DNA of 64,000 bases from DATFVJ01 sp963826515 (GCA_963826515.1 CAWGXI010000008.1:1-64000), one strand, 5' to 3'. Shown: positions 45,217-54,248, counted from the stretch's first letter. Numbers and translations are program-made. Notes: generated from the letters alone by a model not told the origin.

Positions 45217-46266
45217 GTGGAGCGCCCGCACAGCGTTAGCGGTCCGCACGGACCCATCCGGGGGGGGAAATCCAGGGTTAGGCCGGCGTGGCTTTGGGAA
45301 CGGGCTTTGCTCCTCTGCGCGGCGCTCACCGCGTTCACACTCGCGATGCCGCTAACGCCGGGCGATGCGCAGTCCAGGGCGCCCCAGCCCAGCTTGGACG
45401 AGCTGGTCGCGCAGGCGAAGCTGCTCGCACACCAGATCGATACGCTCAGTCAGCAGTACGACGGCCTGCAGGTCAGATTGACTGAGACGCGGAGCGCAGC
45501 GAAGGCCGCAGCCGAGACGGCAGCGCGTGACACGGCCGCACTGGCAGCCGCCATGCAGAGAGTTAGCCAAATCGCCGCGGAGAGCTACGTGACCGGCGGT
45601 TACGATCCGACGCTGCAGCTCGCGACCTCAACGGATCCGCAGGGCTTCATCGACCGCGCCTCGATCATGAGCCATCTGCAGTCGGAGAACGGCGCCGTGA
45701 TACATGGCCTGCAGACGGCGCAGGCTGCCGCGAACCGGGCACAGCAGACAGCGCAGCAACGAGCCACCCAGGTCGCCAGCTTGGTCACCCAGATGAGTGC
45801 GGAGAAGAACCAGATTCAAAGCAAGATCAACCTGATCGAGAGTTCCGCCTACAAAAAGGCCCTCGCGATCGCCAGCCAGAGCGGCCGATTCCCGGTCAAC
45901 GCGCCGGTAGGTGACAGCCTCGGTGCCCGCGCTCTCAGGTTCGCCCTCAGCAAGCAGGGCGACCCATACGTGTGGGGCGCAGCGGGTCCAAGTTCCTTCG
46001 ACTGCTCCGGTCTGGTCAAGTGGGCTTACGAGCAGATCGGCATTCAGCTGCCGCACTACACCGGCGACCAGTGGAACTCGGGCGTGCATGTCTCCAGAGG
46101 CCAGCTTCAGCCTGGTGACCTGGTGTTCTTCTACCCGGACATCGGCCACGTCGGGTTGTACATCGGCAACGGGCTGATGGTCGACGCACCCGACTTCGGT
46201 GAGACGGTGCGCGTGGAGCCCGTCTACTGGAGCGTGTACGTCGGCGCTGTCCGAATCGCTATCTGA
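45217..46266 (+). CDS. Secreted NlpC/P60 peptidoglycan endopeptidase
   Basis: Cell-wall hydrolase that cuts stem peptides. The 349-aa product has an N-terminal signal/anchor helix (LLLCAALTAFTLAMPL) and a long coiled coil with LDELVAQAKLLAHQIDTLSQ and ANRAQQTAQQRATQVASLVT (about 55-200). The C-terminal NlpC/P60 domain has the catalytic Cys in SSFDCSGLVKWAYEQIG, His in DIGHVGLYIGNGLM and the third polar site near DAPDF. The layout is like mycobacterial RipA/RipB relatives. GTG 45217 has a strong RBS. Controlled by the c-di-AMP riboswitch. Confidence 0.94.
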   Translation: MERPHSVSGPHGPIRGGKSRVRPAWLWERALLLCAALTAFTLAMPLTPGDAQSRAPQPSLDELVAQAKLLAHQIDTLSQQYDGLQVRLTETRSAAKAAAETAARDTAALAAAMQRVSQIAAESYVTGGYDPTLQLATSTDPQGFIDRASIMSHLQSENGAVIHGLQTAQAAANRAQQTAQQRATQVASLVTQMSAEKNQIQSKINLIESSAYKKALAIASQSGRFPVNAPVGDSLGARALRFALSKQGDPYVWGAAGPSSFDCSGLVKWAYEQIGIQLPHYTGDQWNSGVHVSRGQLQPGDLVFFYPDIGHVGLYIGNGLMVDAPDFGETVRVEPVYWSVYVGAVRIAI

Positions 46267-46453
46267 GGCAAGCCGGCCTCAGCCAGATCGCAGCGCGATC
46301 GGGACACGATCAGACGGGTAGCCATAGTCGCGGCAGTGACCGATCGGAGGGCACCGCTGTTCCGCCAGGCGACGTGACGGCCGCGGCCTATCGAACTCCG
46401 TCGCGTGCGCCCATCGCGGGCTTGGCCCACCGGGTCTCGGCCCGCCGAGAGCG

Positions 46454-46487
46454 AGCGCTGGGAGCCCGCGCGGGGGCTCCCAGCGCT
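46454..46487 (+). terminator. 14-bp GC hairpin downstream of the NlpC/P60 gene
   Basis: AGCGCTGGGAGCCC and GGGCTCCCAGCGCT pair perfectly around loop GCGCGG. It is about 190 nt after the stop codon and may end transcription; there is no U-run. The tandem repeat array begins right after it. Confidence 0.5.
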
Positions 46488-46493
46488 GGCGGG

Positions 46494-46630
46494 GCGAGCA
46501 GGCGGGGAAAGCGCCCCGCGCGGCACGCGAACAGGCACGGGAAACGCGCCCGCGCGGCACGCGAGCAGGCGGGGGAAAGCGCCCCCGCGCGGCACGCAAG
46601 CAGGCACGGGGAAGCCCCCGCGCCCTGTCG
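46494..46630. repeat. Four tandem 33-36 bp repeats
   Basis: Units of 33, 34, 35 and about 36 bp start at 46494, 46527, 46561 and 46596. Each begins GCGAGCAGGC (or AACAGGC/AAGCAGGC), and the first three end CGCGCGGCAC. There are no spacers or cas genes, so this is not CRISPR. It lies between the convergent NlpC/P60 and lysS genes. Confidence 0.85.
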
Positions 46631-46696
46631 CGTAGTCCGTCGGCCGGGCTTAGCCCCAGTAGGCGGCCCTGGCAAGCGCGGCGCTGCAGAAACCAT

Positions 46697-46882
46697 TAGG
46701 GCGTAGTCCCGCAGATCTTTGGCGGCGCGACGGTGCCGTCCACGACCCCAGACGGGCGGCCGGGGTCGTGGACGGCACTGTCGTCGTCGCCGATAGTTCC
46801 ACTATCGACTCCTCCTCCGCCTTGCCGGATCGCCGCCTGGAGCACCGCCGGCATCCACCGAGATCTGCGGGACACGCCCTAG
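46697..46882. mobile_element. MITE-like element with terminal inverted repeats and internal hairpins, abutting lysS
   Basis: The ends TAGGGCGTAGTCCCGCAGAT (left) and ATCTGCGGGACACGCCCTA (right) are inverted repeats with one indel. Inside is a perfect 17-bp hairpin (GTGCCGTCCACGACCCC at 46733-46749, mate at 46762-46778) and a smaller dyad CGATAGT/ACTATCG. At about 186 bp it is too short for a transposase. The CTA at 46879-46881 in its right end is the lysS stop codon TAG. A partial copy is at 25213-25305. No target duplication could be established. Confidence 0.7.
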
Positions 46883-48384
46883 CCTTCGGGTCTGACCAGC
46901 GGGAACAGAATCGTCTCACGGATGTTGGCGCCGGTGAGCAACATCAGCAGCCGATCGGCTCCCATGCCCATCCCCCCGGAAGGCGGCATGCCGTACTCAA
47001 GCGCGCGCAGGAAATCCTCGTCGAGCTGCATCGCCTCGGCGTCGCCGCCCGCGGCGAGCAGCGACTGCGCGGTAAGGCGCGCACGCTCCTCGATCGGGTC
47101 GACAAGCTCGGAATAGCCAGTGCCGAGTTCGGTGCCGAATGCCACCAGGTCCCAGCGCTCTGCCAGCCGCGGGTCACTGCGGTGGGCGCGGGTCAGCGGC
47201 GACACCTCAGTCGGGAAATCACGGTAGAACGTGGGCAGGGACGTGCGATCCTCCACCAGCCGCTCGTACATCTCCAGAATGACCTGGCCGCGACTCCACT
47301 TGGGATCGGCAGGCACGTCGGCCTTGGCGCAAAGCTCACGCAGCCGCTGCTCGGTGGTGCCCGGTGTGACCTCCTCGCCCAGCGCCTCCCCAATCGCATC
47401 GTGCACCGATCTCGACGGCCATATCCCGCCGATGTCCACCTCGGTGCCATCAGGCCGCCGGATGACCGTGCTGCCCAGCGCCTCGGTAGCGGCCCGCTGG
47501 ATGAGTTCACGCGTGAGGTCCGCCACGGTGTTGTAGTCGCCGTAGGTCTCGTAGGCCTCGAGCATCGTGAACTCGGTGTTGTGCGTGGTGTCCACGCCTT
47601 CGTTGCGGAAATTGCGGTTGATCTCATAGACCTTTTCGAGCCCGCCCACGAGCAATCGCTTGAGATGCAGTTCAGGTGCGATGCGCAGGTACAGGTCCAG
47701 GTTGTAAGCGTTGTGGTGGGTGGTGAACGGCCGTGCATTGGCGCCGCCATGCACGCGCTGGAGCATCGGGGTTTCCACCTCGATAAAGCCGCGGGCCGTC
47801 ATCTCCGCGCGCAGGGCACGGACGGCGGCGGCGCGTACCTCCACCATGCGGCGGGCGGCGGGGTTCACGATAAGGTCCAGGTAGCGCTGGCGCACCCGCG
47901 ACTCGATATCGGTCAGGCCCTTGTGCTTCTCTGGCAGCGGGCGCAGGCACTTCGAAGTGATGGCGAACCTGTCGGCGAGCACGGAAAGCTCACCGCGGCG
48001 CGAAGTGATCACCTCGCCCTCGACCCCTACGTGATCGCCGAGATCGACGTCGTGCTTCCAGGAGGCGAGCGCGTCCGCACCGATCCGGTCGAGGGACAGC
48101 ATGACCTGCAGGTCGCCGGTCCCGTCCCTGATGGTGGCGAAGACCAGCTTGCCTGTCGGCCTGTTCAAGATCACCCGGCCAGTGACTCCGGCGCGGTCAC
48201 CCGTCGCTGCCTCAGGGCCGAGGTCTGCGTATTGCTCGCGCAGCGCCCCGATCGTCGCGGTGCGGGGGAAGCCGACCGGGTACGGCTCGACGCCCGCTGC
48301 CCGCAGCCGTTCGAGCTTCGCCATCCGAACCCGCATCTGCTCGGGCACGTCGTCACGGTCACCTGAAGGCTGCTGCTCGGTCAC
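46879..48384 (-). CDS. lysS: Lysyl-tRNA synthetase (class II)
   Basis: The 501-aa product has an N-terminal OB-fold (GVTGRVILNRPTGKLVFATI) and the class II core: RQRYLDLIVNPAARR, RGFIEVETPMLQRVHGGANA (motif 1), FRNEGVDTTHNTEFTMLEAY (motif 2) and GMGMGADRLLMLLTG (motif 3), ending ETILFPLVRPEG. The start is GTG 48384; the frame extends upstream without homology. Its TAG stop lies in the terminal repeat of a small mobile element, yet the natural C-terminus appears complete. It is downstream of coaX. Confidence 0.95.
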   Translation of the reverse strand: MTEQQPSGDRDDVPEQMRVRMAKLERLRAAGVEPYPVGFPRTATIGALREQYADLGPEAATGDRAGVTGRVILNRPTGKLVFATIRDGTGDLQVMLSLDRIGADALASWKHDVDLGDHVGVEGEVITSRRGELSVLADRFAITSKCLRPLPEKHKGLTDIESRVRQRYLDLIVNPAARRMVEVRAAAVRALRAEMTARGFIEVETPMLQRVHGGANARPFTTHHNAYNLDLYLRIAPELHLKRLLVGGLEKVYEINRNFRNEGVDTTHNTEFTMLEAYETYGDYNTVADLTRELIQRAATEALGSTVIRRPDGTEVDIGGIWPSRSVHDAIGEALGEEVTPGTTEQRLRELCAKADVPADPKWSRGQVILEMYERLVEDRTSLPTFYRDFPTEVSPLTRAHRSDPRLAERWDLVAFGTELGTGYSELVDPIEERARLTAQSLLAAGGDAEAMQLDEDFLRALEYGMPPSGGMGMGADRLLMLLTGANIRETILFPLVRPEG

Positions 48385-48452
48385 CTGCCGAAGGTTACCG
48401 CCACTCGGTGAGCAACTACGGCCAGGTGCGTGGTTACCAGGGGTGGCGCCGG

Positions 48453-49241
48453 CTATTCGGGCGCATTTCGCTCGTACACCAGCCGAAGCCCGATCAGCGT
48501 CAGCCAAGGCTCGTAGACATCGATGCAGCTCACCTCGTCTACTACGAGCGGCGCGAGGCCGCCGGTCGCGGCCACGGTCACCGAGTCCGGGTCATCGGGT
48601 GCAAGTTCACGCACCATCCGCTCGACGATCCCCTCGACCTGGCCGACGAATCCGTAGATGATGCCCGACTGCAGGCATTCCACGGTGTTCTTGCCGATTA
48701 CCCGGCTCGGCCGCGCGGGTTCTACCTTGAGCAGTTGCGCGGCGCGCCTGGAGAGCGCGTCTACGGATATCTCGATGCCTGGCGCGAAGGCGCCGCCGAC
48801 GAACTCGCCTTTCGCGCTCACCGCGTCAAAGTTGGTCGACGTGCCGAAATCAACGATGATGGCCGGTCCACCGTACAGGTGCACGGCGGCCAGGGAGTTC
48901 ATGATCCGGTCGCTGCCGACCTCCTTGGGGTTGTCGACCCGTACCGGAATTCCCGTCTTCACACCTGGCTCGACGATCACAGCAGGGACGTCGCCGTAGT
49001 AGCGCCTGCACATCTCGCGCATCTCGTGCAGCATCGCCGGAACCGTTGAGCACAGCGCGATGCCGCTGACGTCGGTCTCCTTGAGGATCGGGCTCTGCCC
49101 GAGCAGGCCCTGCAAAACGACCGCGAGCTCGTCGGCGGTGCGATCAGGGTCGGTCGCGATCCGCCAGTGCTCGATGACTTCCTCGTCCTCGAAAATCCCG
49201 AGAACTGTGTGCGTGTTCCCTACGTCGATGGTCAGCAGCAT
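48453..49241 (-). CDS. coaX: Type III pantothenate kinase
   Basis: First step of CoA synthesis from pantothenate. The 262-aa ASKHA-fold protein shows MLLTIDVGNTHTVLGIFE (P-loop-like motif), DNPKEVGSDRIMNSLAAVHL, IIVDFGTSTNFDAVSAKGEF, GGAFAPGIEISVDAL and VAATGGLAP. It sits with panC in the same operon-like run, as in many actinobacteria. Confidence 0.95.
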   Translation of the reverse strand: MLLTIDVGNTHTVLGIFEDEEVIEHWRIATDPDRTADELAVVLQGLLGQSPILKETDVSGIALCSTVPAMLHEMREMCRRYYGDVPAVIVEPGVKTGIPVRVDNPKEVGSDRIMNSLAAVHLYGGPAIIVDFGTSTNFDAVSAKGEFVGGAFAPGIEISVDALSRRAAQLLKVEPARPSRVIGKNTVECLQSGIIYGFVGQVEGIVERMVRELAPDDPDSVTVAATGGLAPLVVDEVSCIDVYEPWLTLIGLRLVYERNAPE

Positions 49242-49337
49242 GATCGTCCTGACGAAGTGTGCGCGGTGGCGGCTCCGTAGGGCACGGAGCTCGTGGACAA
49301 AGAGACCACAAGGACGAAGCAGCCATGAACGGTACTG

Positions 49338-50303
49338 TCACCGCCCGCCGCCATCCGGCGCAAGATCTAGCGCTATATCCAGTGCCGCAGCCGAATGGGT
49401 AAGCGCGCCGACGGCGAGGTAATCCACACCGGTCGCGGCCACCTCGCGGGCCTGGTGCAGGGTCAGCCCGCCGCTTGCCTCCAGGAGCGCATGGCCCGCC
49501 ACGAGGGCGACCGCCGCGGCCGTGTCCGCAAGGTCGAAGTTGTCGAGCAGAATCATCGTCGCACCGGCCGCGACCGCCTCCTTCACCTGGGTGAGCGTGT
49601 CGCACTCGACCTCGACGGGCAGGCCAGCCGCGGCGGCGCTGACCGCCGCGAATGCCGGGGTGAGGCCGCCGGCCGCGGCAATGTGGTTGTCCTTCACAAG
49701 CACAGCATCGGACAGCGACATCCGGTGGTTGACCCCGCCCCCGCAGCGGACCGCGTATTTCTGCAGCGCCCGCAGACCCGGCAGCGTCTTGCGGGTGTCT
49801 CTGATCGTGGCGCCGGTGCCAGCTACCTCATCGACCCAGCGGCGGGTTAGCGTGGCGATCCCGGACAGGTGGCAAGCCAGGTTGAGCGCGGTCCGTTCGG
49901 CGATGAGCAGCGTTCGCGTCCGCCCTGTGATGCTGAGCATCTTGTCACCGCGGTGCACCAGATCACCGTCGGATTTGTGATAGATGATCCCGAACGGCTC
50001 CGCAGAGCCAGCGTCCGGGCAGGTGGCCCCGCCTCCAGGTGGGTCATCGCGTGCCGATGCCACCCGGAAGACGGTCTCCGCGACGGCAAGGCCAGCGGCT
50101 ACACCGTCTCCTCGCGCAGTCAGGTAGGCCGTCGTCCGCGCGTCGGCAGGCACGGTGGCCTCGGTGGTGACATCGGTCCCACCGGCCAGGTCCTCGTCGA
50201 GAGCGGCCGAGGCGATCCCGGTGACCCGCTGCGGATCCAGCCCGCCGTCGCGCAGCCGGTCGATGAGTCCCGGGGTGAGAACTTCCCGCATGGCCGCGCT
50301 CAT
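49338..50303 (-). CDS. nadC: Nicotinate-nucleotide pyrophosphorylase (quinolinate phosphoribosyltransferase)
   Basis: Converts quinolinate and PRPP to NaMN. The 321-aa product has ERTALNLACHLSGIATLTRR, IRDTRKTLPGLRALQKYAVR, NHRMSLSDAVLVKDNHIAAA, VEVECDTLTQVKEAV and LLDNFDLADTAA, the substrate-binding signature. A proline/glycine loop (ARDDPPGGGATCPDAGSAEP) is inserted around residue 85. ATG 50303 overlaps the nadB stop as ATGA. Confidence 0.94.
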   Translation of the reverse strand: MSAAMREVLTPGLIDRLRDGGLDPQRVTGIASAALDEDLAGGTDVTTEATVPADARTTAYLTARGDGVAAGLAVAETVFRVASARDDPPGGGATCPDAGSAEPFGIIYHKSDGDLVHRGDKMLSITGRTRTLLIAERTALNLACHLSGIATLTRRWVDEVAGTGATIRDTRKTLPGLRALQKYAVRCGGGVNHRMSLSDAVLVKDNHIAAAGGLTPAFAAVSAAAAGLPVEVECDTLTQVKEAVAAGATMILLDNFDLADTAAAVALVAGHALLEASGGLTLHQAREVAATGVDYLAVGALTHSAAALDIALDLAPDGGGR

Positions 50304-52066
50304 TCTGGCTCCTTGCCTGTGCCGCCCTTGCCTGTGCCGCCCTCGCCCGTGCCGCCCTCGCCCGTGCCGCCCTCGCCCGTGCCGCCCTTGCCTGTGCCGC
50401 CCTTGCCTGTGCCGGCGGCAGCGCCCGCGCTGAACCTGCTCACCAGGCTCCCGTCTGCGAGCCGGGTGACGAGGTGGCCGAGCCATGCGTCACTGCGATC
50501 AGGGAAATCCTCCCGCCAATGGCTGCCGCGGGTCTCCTCCCGTCGGGTCGCCGCAGCTACCAGGGCCGAGGCGACCAGATGCAGGTTCGTCGCCTCCCAG
50601 GCTTCGGTGCACGGCTGGCCGGGTGCCCGGTCGCAGAGCCGTTGGAGATCCTTAGCTGCCGACTCCAGGCCATTCCCGTCGCGCAGGACGCCAGCGCGGC
50701 CGGACATAACCTGCTGCAGTTCGCCGCGGACATCCGGGCTGATCAGGCCTGATGGCCGGTGATCGGGCGCTGGGTCCGGCCGTGGCGGCAGATCGGCTGC
50801 GACGCATTCGCCAATCCGCTCCGCGAAAACGAGGCCCTCGAGAAGCGAGTTGGACGCCAGCCGGTTCGCACCGTGCACCCCCGTGCAGGCGGCCTCGCCG
50901 CAAGCGTAGAGGCCCGCGACGCTTGTCCGCCCCCACACGTCTGTGCGCACGCCACCGCTGGCGTAGTGCGCCGCGGGCACGACAGGGATCGGCTCGCGCA
51001 CCGGGTCGATCCCGTACCGCCTGCAACTCGCCAAGATCGTGGGGAAACGCCGCTCCCAGATGCGGTGGCCGAGGTGACGGCCGTCGAGATAAACATGATC
51101 GGCGCCTGTCCCGGCCATCTGGATCACTATCGCCGTGGCGACAACGTCGCGCGGTGCGAGGTCGGCGAGCGGGTGGCGGCCGGTCATGAACCGCGTCCCC
51201 GCCTCGTCCACAAGGAAGGCGCCCTCGCCGCGCACGGCCTCCGACACCAGCGGCTGCCGGCCTGCTGATCCCTTGCCGAGCCACAGCACCGTCGGATGGA
51301 ACTGAACGAACTCCAGATCCGCGACGTCCGCCCCGGCCCGCAGCGCGAGCGCGACGCCGTCGCCTGTGGACACCCCGGGATTGGTGGTGGCCGTGTAGAC
51401 CTGCCCGAGCCCTCCGGTCGCGAGGACGACGGCGCGGGCGTGCGCGGCGCCTACCCCATCCCGCTGGCCTTCACCCATCACGTGCAGGGTGAGACCGGCA
51501 GCCCTGCTGTCGCCGCGCCGGCCGCAGTTGCCGCGGATCAGGTCGAGCACGAGCGCGTGCTCGATCACCTCGATGCCCGGATCGGCGTCCGCAGCAGCCT
51601 TCAGCGCGGTCACCAGGGCGCGTGATATCTCCGCACCTGTGGCATCACCGCCCGCGTGCGCGATACGCGGGCGCAGGTGGCCGCCTTCGCGGCTGAGCGC
51701 CACCGCACCGTCTGCTGCTGTGTCGAAACGCGCGCCGAGCGCCATCAGCCGCCGCACCGCAGCCGGGCCCTCCGTCACGAGCAGACGGGTCGCGGTCTCG
51801 TCGCATAGGCCGCAGCCAGCTTTTAGCGTGTCGCGCAGATGTTGCTGCGGTGAGTCACCCGGGCCGAGCGCGGCGGCGATCCCGCCCTGCGCCCACCGGG
51901 TGGATCCGGCCTCGACGAGGGACTTCGTGACGAGCAGAACGCGGCCCGCCCGGCGAGCTGCCAGTGCCGCGGTCAGGCCCGCCACGCCCGATCCTGCGAC
52001 TACGATGTCAGCTTCGACGGTCCACCCTGGCGCAGGCGCCGCCAACCGGGAGGCGATGGCCGTCAT
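50300..52066 (-). CDS. nadB: L-aspartate oxidase
   Basis: FAD enzyme that oxidises aspartate to iminoaspartate in NAD synthesis. The 588-aa product has the dinucleotide motif VVAGSGVAGLTAALAARRAG, TRWAQGGIAAALGPGDSPQQ, the active region EFVQFHPTVLWL and YASGGVRTDVWGRTSVAGLY-type sequence, then ACTGVHGANRLASNSLLEGL. It ends in a non-conserved tail of seven GTGKG/GTGEG pentapeptides encoded by a 15-bp tandem repeat. Its start overlaps the panC stop as ATGA. nadA, needed for the next step, is not in the window. Confidence 0.95.
   Translation of the reverse strand: MTAIASRLAAPAPGWTVEADIVVAGSGVAGLTAALAARRAGRVLLVTKSLVEAGSTRWAQGGIAAALGPGDSPQQHLRDTLKAGCGLCDETATRLLVTEGPAAVRRLMALGARFDTAADGAVALSREGGHLRPRIAHAGGDATGAEISRALVTALKAAADADPGIEVIEHALVLDLIRGNCGRRGDSRAAGLTLHVMGEGQRDGVGAAHARAVVLATGGLGQVYTATTNPGVSTGDGVALALRAGADVADLEFVQFHPTVLWLGKGSAGRQPLVSEAVRGEGAFLVDEAGTRFMTGRHPLADLAPRDVVATAIVIQMAGTGADHVYLDGRHLGHRIWERRFPTILASCRRYGIDPVREPIPVVPAAHYASGGVRTDVWGRTSVAGLYACGEAACTGVHGANRLASNSLLEGLVFAERIGECVAADLPPRPDPAPDHRPSGLISPDVRGELQQVMSGRAGVLRDGNGLESAAKDLQRLCDRAPGQPCTEAWEATNLHLVASALVAAATRREETRGSHWREDFPDRSDAWLGHLVTRLADGSLVSRFSAGAAAGTGKGGTGKGGTGEGGTGEGGTGEGGTGKGGTGKEPE
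50311..50415 (-). repeat. Seven exact-length 15-bp repeats at the 3' end of nadB
   Basis: CCTTGCCTGTGCCGC and CCTCGCCCGTGCCGC variants run in seven uninterrupted 15-bp units, coding on the minus strand for GTGKG or GTGEG. The array sits between the conserved end of NadB and the nadB-nadC junction, so copy number can change without a frameshift. Confidence 0.95.
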
Positions 52067-52938
52067 GCCGGGCGCCGCGGCGTGAACTTGAGTATGGAGT
52101 TGTCGATAAGCCTGGTGGCGCCTACGCGCGCGGCGACGGCGAGCACGGCAGGTCCCACGTGGTCCTCGCCGACCGGGGTGAACATGCCCGGCTCGGCGAG
52201 CGAGAGGTAGTCAACCTCGAGCGGCGGGTCGGCGGCGGAAGCGACCGCGAGTACCCGCTGCGCCGCCGCGACGGCCTCGCCCGGCCCGTGAGCAACCTCC
52301 TCGCGCGCCGCCAGCAGCGCGCGGTTCAAGAACCGGGCGGTCGACCGCCCCGCCGGCGACAGATAGGTGTTCCGGCTGGAGATGGCTACCCCATCCGGAT
52401 CACGGACGGTCGGCACAGCCGCCATCTGGACGCCGAGGTCGAAATCGGTCACCATGCGGCGCACCAGGGCGAGCTGCTGCGCGTCCTTCTCACCGAAGAC
52501 GGCGATGTCGGGCCTGGTAATGCCAAACAGCTTGATCACGATGGTCAGGACGCCGCGGAAGAAACCTGGCCTGAAGGCGCCTTCGAGCCGATCACCCACG
52601 GGGCCAGGATCGACGGTGACCGTAGGCCGGTCGGCATACATGTCGGTAGTGCCTGGTGCGAACAGGACCGCCACACCCTCGTCGCGGCAAACCTTGCAGT
52701 CCTCGTCCAGCGTCCTCGGATAACGCTCAAGATCATCGCTCGGCCCGAACTGCAACGGGTTGACGAACACGCTCACGACAACGGAGCCGTCGGCGCCGGC
52801 GAGTTCGCGTGCGCGGCGAAGCAACCCGCGGTGGCCGGTGTGCAGCGCACCCATGGTCGGCACGAGCACGACCGGGCTGCCAAGGCCCTTCCTGGCCACG
52901 CCGAACGCGGCGCGGTCACGTGCGACAACCGGGATCAT
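52063..52938 (-). CDS. panC: Pantothenate synthetase
   Basis: Joins pantoate and beta-alanine with ATP. The 291-aa product has VLVPTMGALHTGHRGLLRRA (HIGH-like nucleotide site), VSVFVNPLQFGPSDDLERYP, FRPGFFRGVLTIVIKLF, IAVFGEKDAQQLALVRRMV and DGVAISSRNTYLSPAGR (KMSKS-like). It overlaps nadB and the DUF2520 gene by 4 nt each. Confidence 0.96.
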   Translation of the reverse strand: MIPVVARDRAAFGVARKGLGSPVVLVPTMGALHTGHRGLLRRARELAGADGSVVVSVFVNPLQFGPSDDLERYPRTLDEDCKVCRDEGVAVLFAPGTTDMYADRPTVTVDPGPVGDRLEGAFRPGFFRGVLTIVIKLFGITRPDIAVFGEKDAQQLALVRRMVTDFDLGVQMAAVPTVRDPDGVAISSRNTYLSPAGRSTARFLNRALLAAREEVAHGPGEAVAAAQRVLAVASAADPPLEVDYLSLAEPGMFTPVGEDHVGPAVLAVAARVGATRLIDNSILKFTPRRPA

Positions 52939-54125
52939 TCCGGCGCTCCGCCCAGGACGTCGAGCAGGTGCTCCGCGTCCTGCGGCCTGAGCATGCCCGC
53001 GGCGATCGCCCGGTCGGCGGTCAGCCGGGCCATTGCGACGTATGCCCCGACCGCGGCAGGTGACGACGCCTCCTTGAGTACCTCGATGTGGCGCGCCACG
53101 GTGCCCGCGTCGCCGCGCGAGACCGGACCAGTGAGGCCGGCGATGCCCAGTCGCAGCGCGTTGTCTAGGGCTGCGAACGCAAGCGGGCCGAGCAGCCGCG
53201 CCGGATCGGGCACCCCCGCGCCGCGCAGCAGTTCGGCCGACTCGGCGATCAACGTCGTGAGGTGATTCGCAGCGTTCGCCAGGGCGGCGTGGTAGAGATC
53301 CCTGTCGGCCTCGGCGATGACCACCGGCTCACCACCCATCTCGATCACCAGAGCCTGGGCGACCGGCCCGAGCGCCTGCGGGGCCGTCACCCCGAAACAC
53401 ACGCCCGAGAGGCGGTCGACGTCCTCTGGCCGCCCGGTGAACGTCATTACGGGATGCAGCGCAAGCGGCAGCGCGCCGCGGCGGGTGGCAGGGTCGAGCA
53501 CGGCCGTGCCGTACCTGCCGCTCGCATGCGCGAGCAAGCGGCCGTGCAATGGGGCGCCAATCTGCGCGAGGCCAGACACCAGCGCGGGCAGCGCATCATC
53601 GGGCACGGTCAGCAGGATCAGGTCGGCGGCCGCGACGACGTCCGGTGGGTCGGCGAGCATGGCACCTGGCAGGAGGCGGCTGGCCCGGTCCCTTGACACG
53701 GCAGAAACAGCGGACACGGCGACGACGCGGTGGCCCGCACGTGCCAGCGCCGCGCCGAGTACGGCGCCCGCGCGGCCTGGGCCGACAACGCCCACCTTGA
53801 GCCTGGCGGGCCTTTCACCGGTCCCCGGCTGCGGGTCAGCCGCCTGCCGCGGGCCAGTCACGTGCCGCGAGCCAGCCACGGACTGCGGGCTGGCCGCAGG
53901 CAGCAGCGGTCCGGCCGCCAGCTCCGGGCCGGCCGCGGGCAGCGGTCCAGCCACGGACTGTGGCCTTGCTGGGGGCTGCGGGCCGGCCGCCGGGCGCGGG
54001 CCGGCCACGGAATGTGATTCACCCGCGGACCGCGGGCCGGCCTCTTTCCGCGCGTCGCGGGCTCCTCCCTCGTCGCAGCTGGGCACCACTGCCCCGCTGC
54101 CTGGATGCGGAACTTCAAGGTCCAT
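52935..54125 (-). CDS. Rossmann-like/DUF2520 oxidoreductase-type protein with repeat-rich N-terminus
   Basis: The 396-aa product. Residues about 108-396 form an NAD(P)-binding Rossmann domain (VGVVGPGRAGAVLGAALARA) and a DUF2520 helical domain (LYHAALANAANHLTTLIAES, LGIAGLTGPVSRGDAGTVAR), as in the protein next to panC in other actinobacteria (Rv3603c position). The first about 105 residues are low-complexity hexapeptides (SVAGPR, PAAGPE, LAAGPL types). A ketopantoate-reductase-like role has been suggested for such context but is unproven. It may start further downstream, at the domain boundary. Confidence 0.82.
   Translation of the reverse strand: MDLEVPHPGSGAVVPSCDEGGARDARKEAGPRSAGESHSVAGPRPAAGPQPPARPQSVAGPLPAAGPELAAGPLLPAASPQSVAGSRHVTGPRQAADPQPGTGERPARLKVGVVGPGRAGAVLGAALARAGHRVVAVSAVSAVSRDRASRLLPGAMLADPPDVVAAADLILLTVPDDALPALVSGLAQIGAPLHGRLLAHASGRYGTAVLDPATRRGALPLALHPVMTFTGRPEDVDRLSGVCFGVTAPQALGPVAQALVIEMGGEPVVIAEADRDLYHAALANAANHLTTLIAESAELLRGAGVPDPARLLGPLAFAALDNALRLGIAGLTGPVSRGDAGTVARHIEVLKEASSPAAVGAYVAMARLTADRAIAAGMLRPQDAEHLLDVLGGAPE
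53815..54030 (-). repeat. 18-bp minisatellite in the 5' part of the DUF2520 gene
   Basis: About ten imperfect 18-bp units encode hexapeptides ending in GP (QSVAGP, LPAAGP, ELAAGP, RHVTGP, RQAADP). The same period and similar amino-acid bias occur in the DUF222 remnant 37 kb away. Confidence 0.8.
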
Positions 54126-54248
54126 CTCGTTCCAGTCCTCGCCGGGTACCGGACGGCGTCACAGCTCAGCATAGGCGAGGGATGGCGGACCGCCACCGCG
54201 GGCGCCGCGCGCCACATGTGATCGGGCAGCCGCGAAATCTGGGCCCGC

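Noticed and set aside
46494..46630. Possible CRISPR-like array of 33-36 bp units
   Set aside because: Units are directly tandem with no spacers.
46768..48366. A 532-codon open frame on the plus strand
   Set aside because: Antisense to lysS; its composition mirrors the complementary codons of the real gene.
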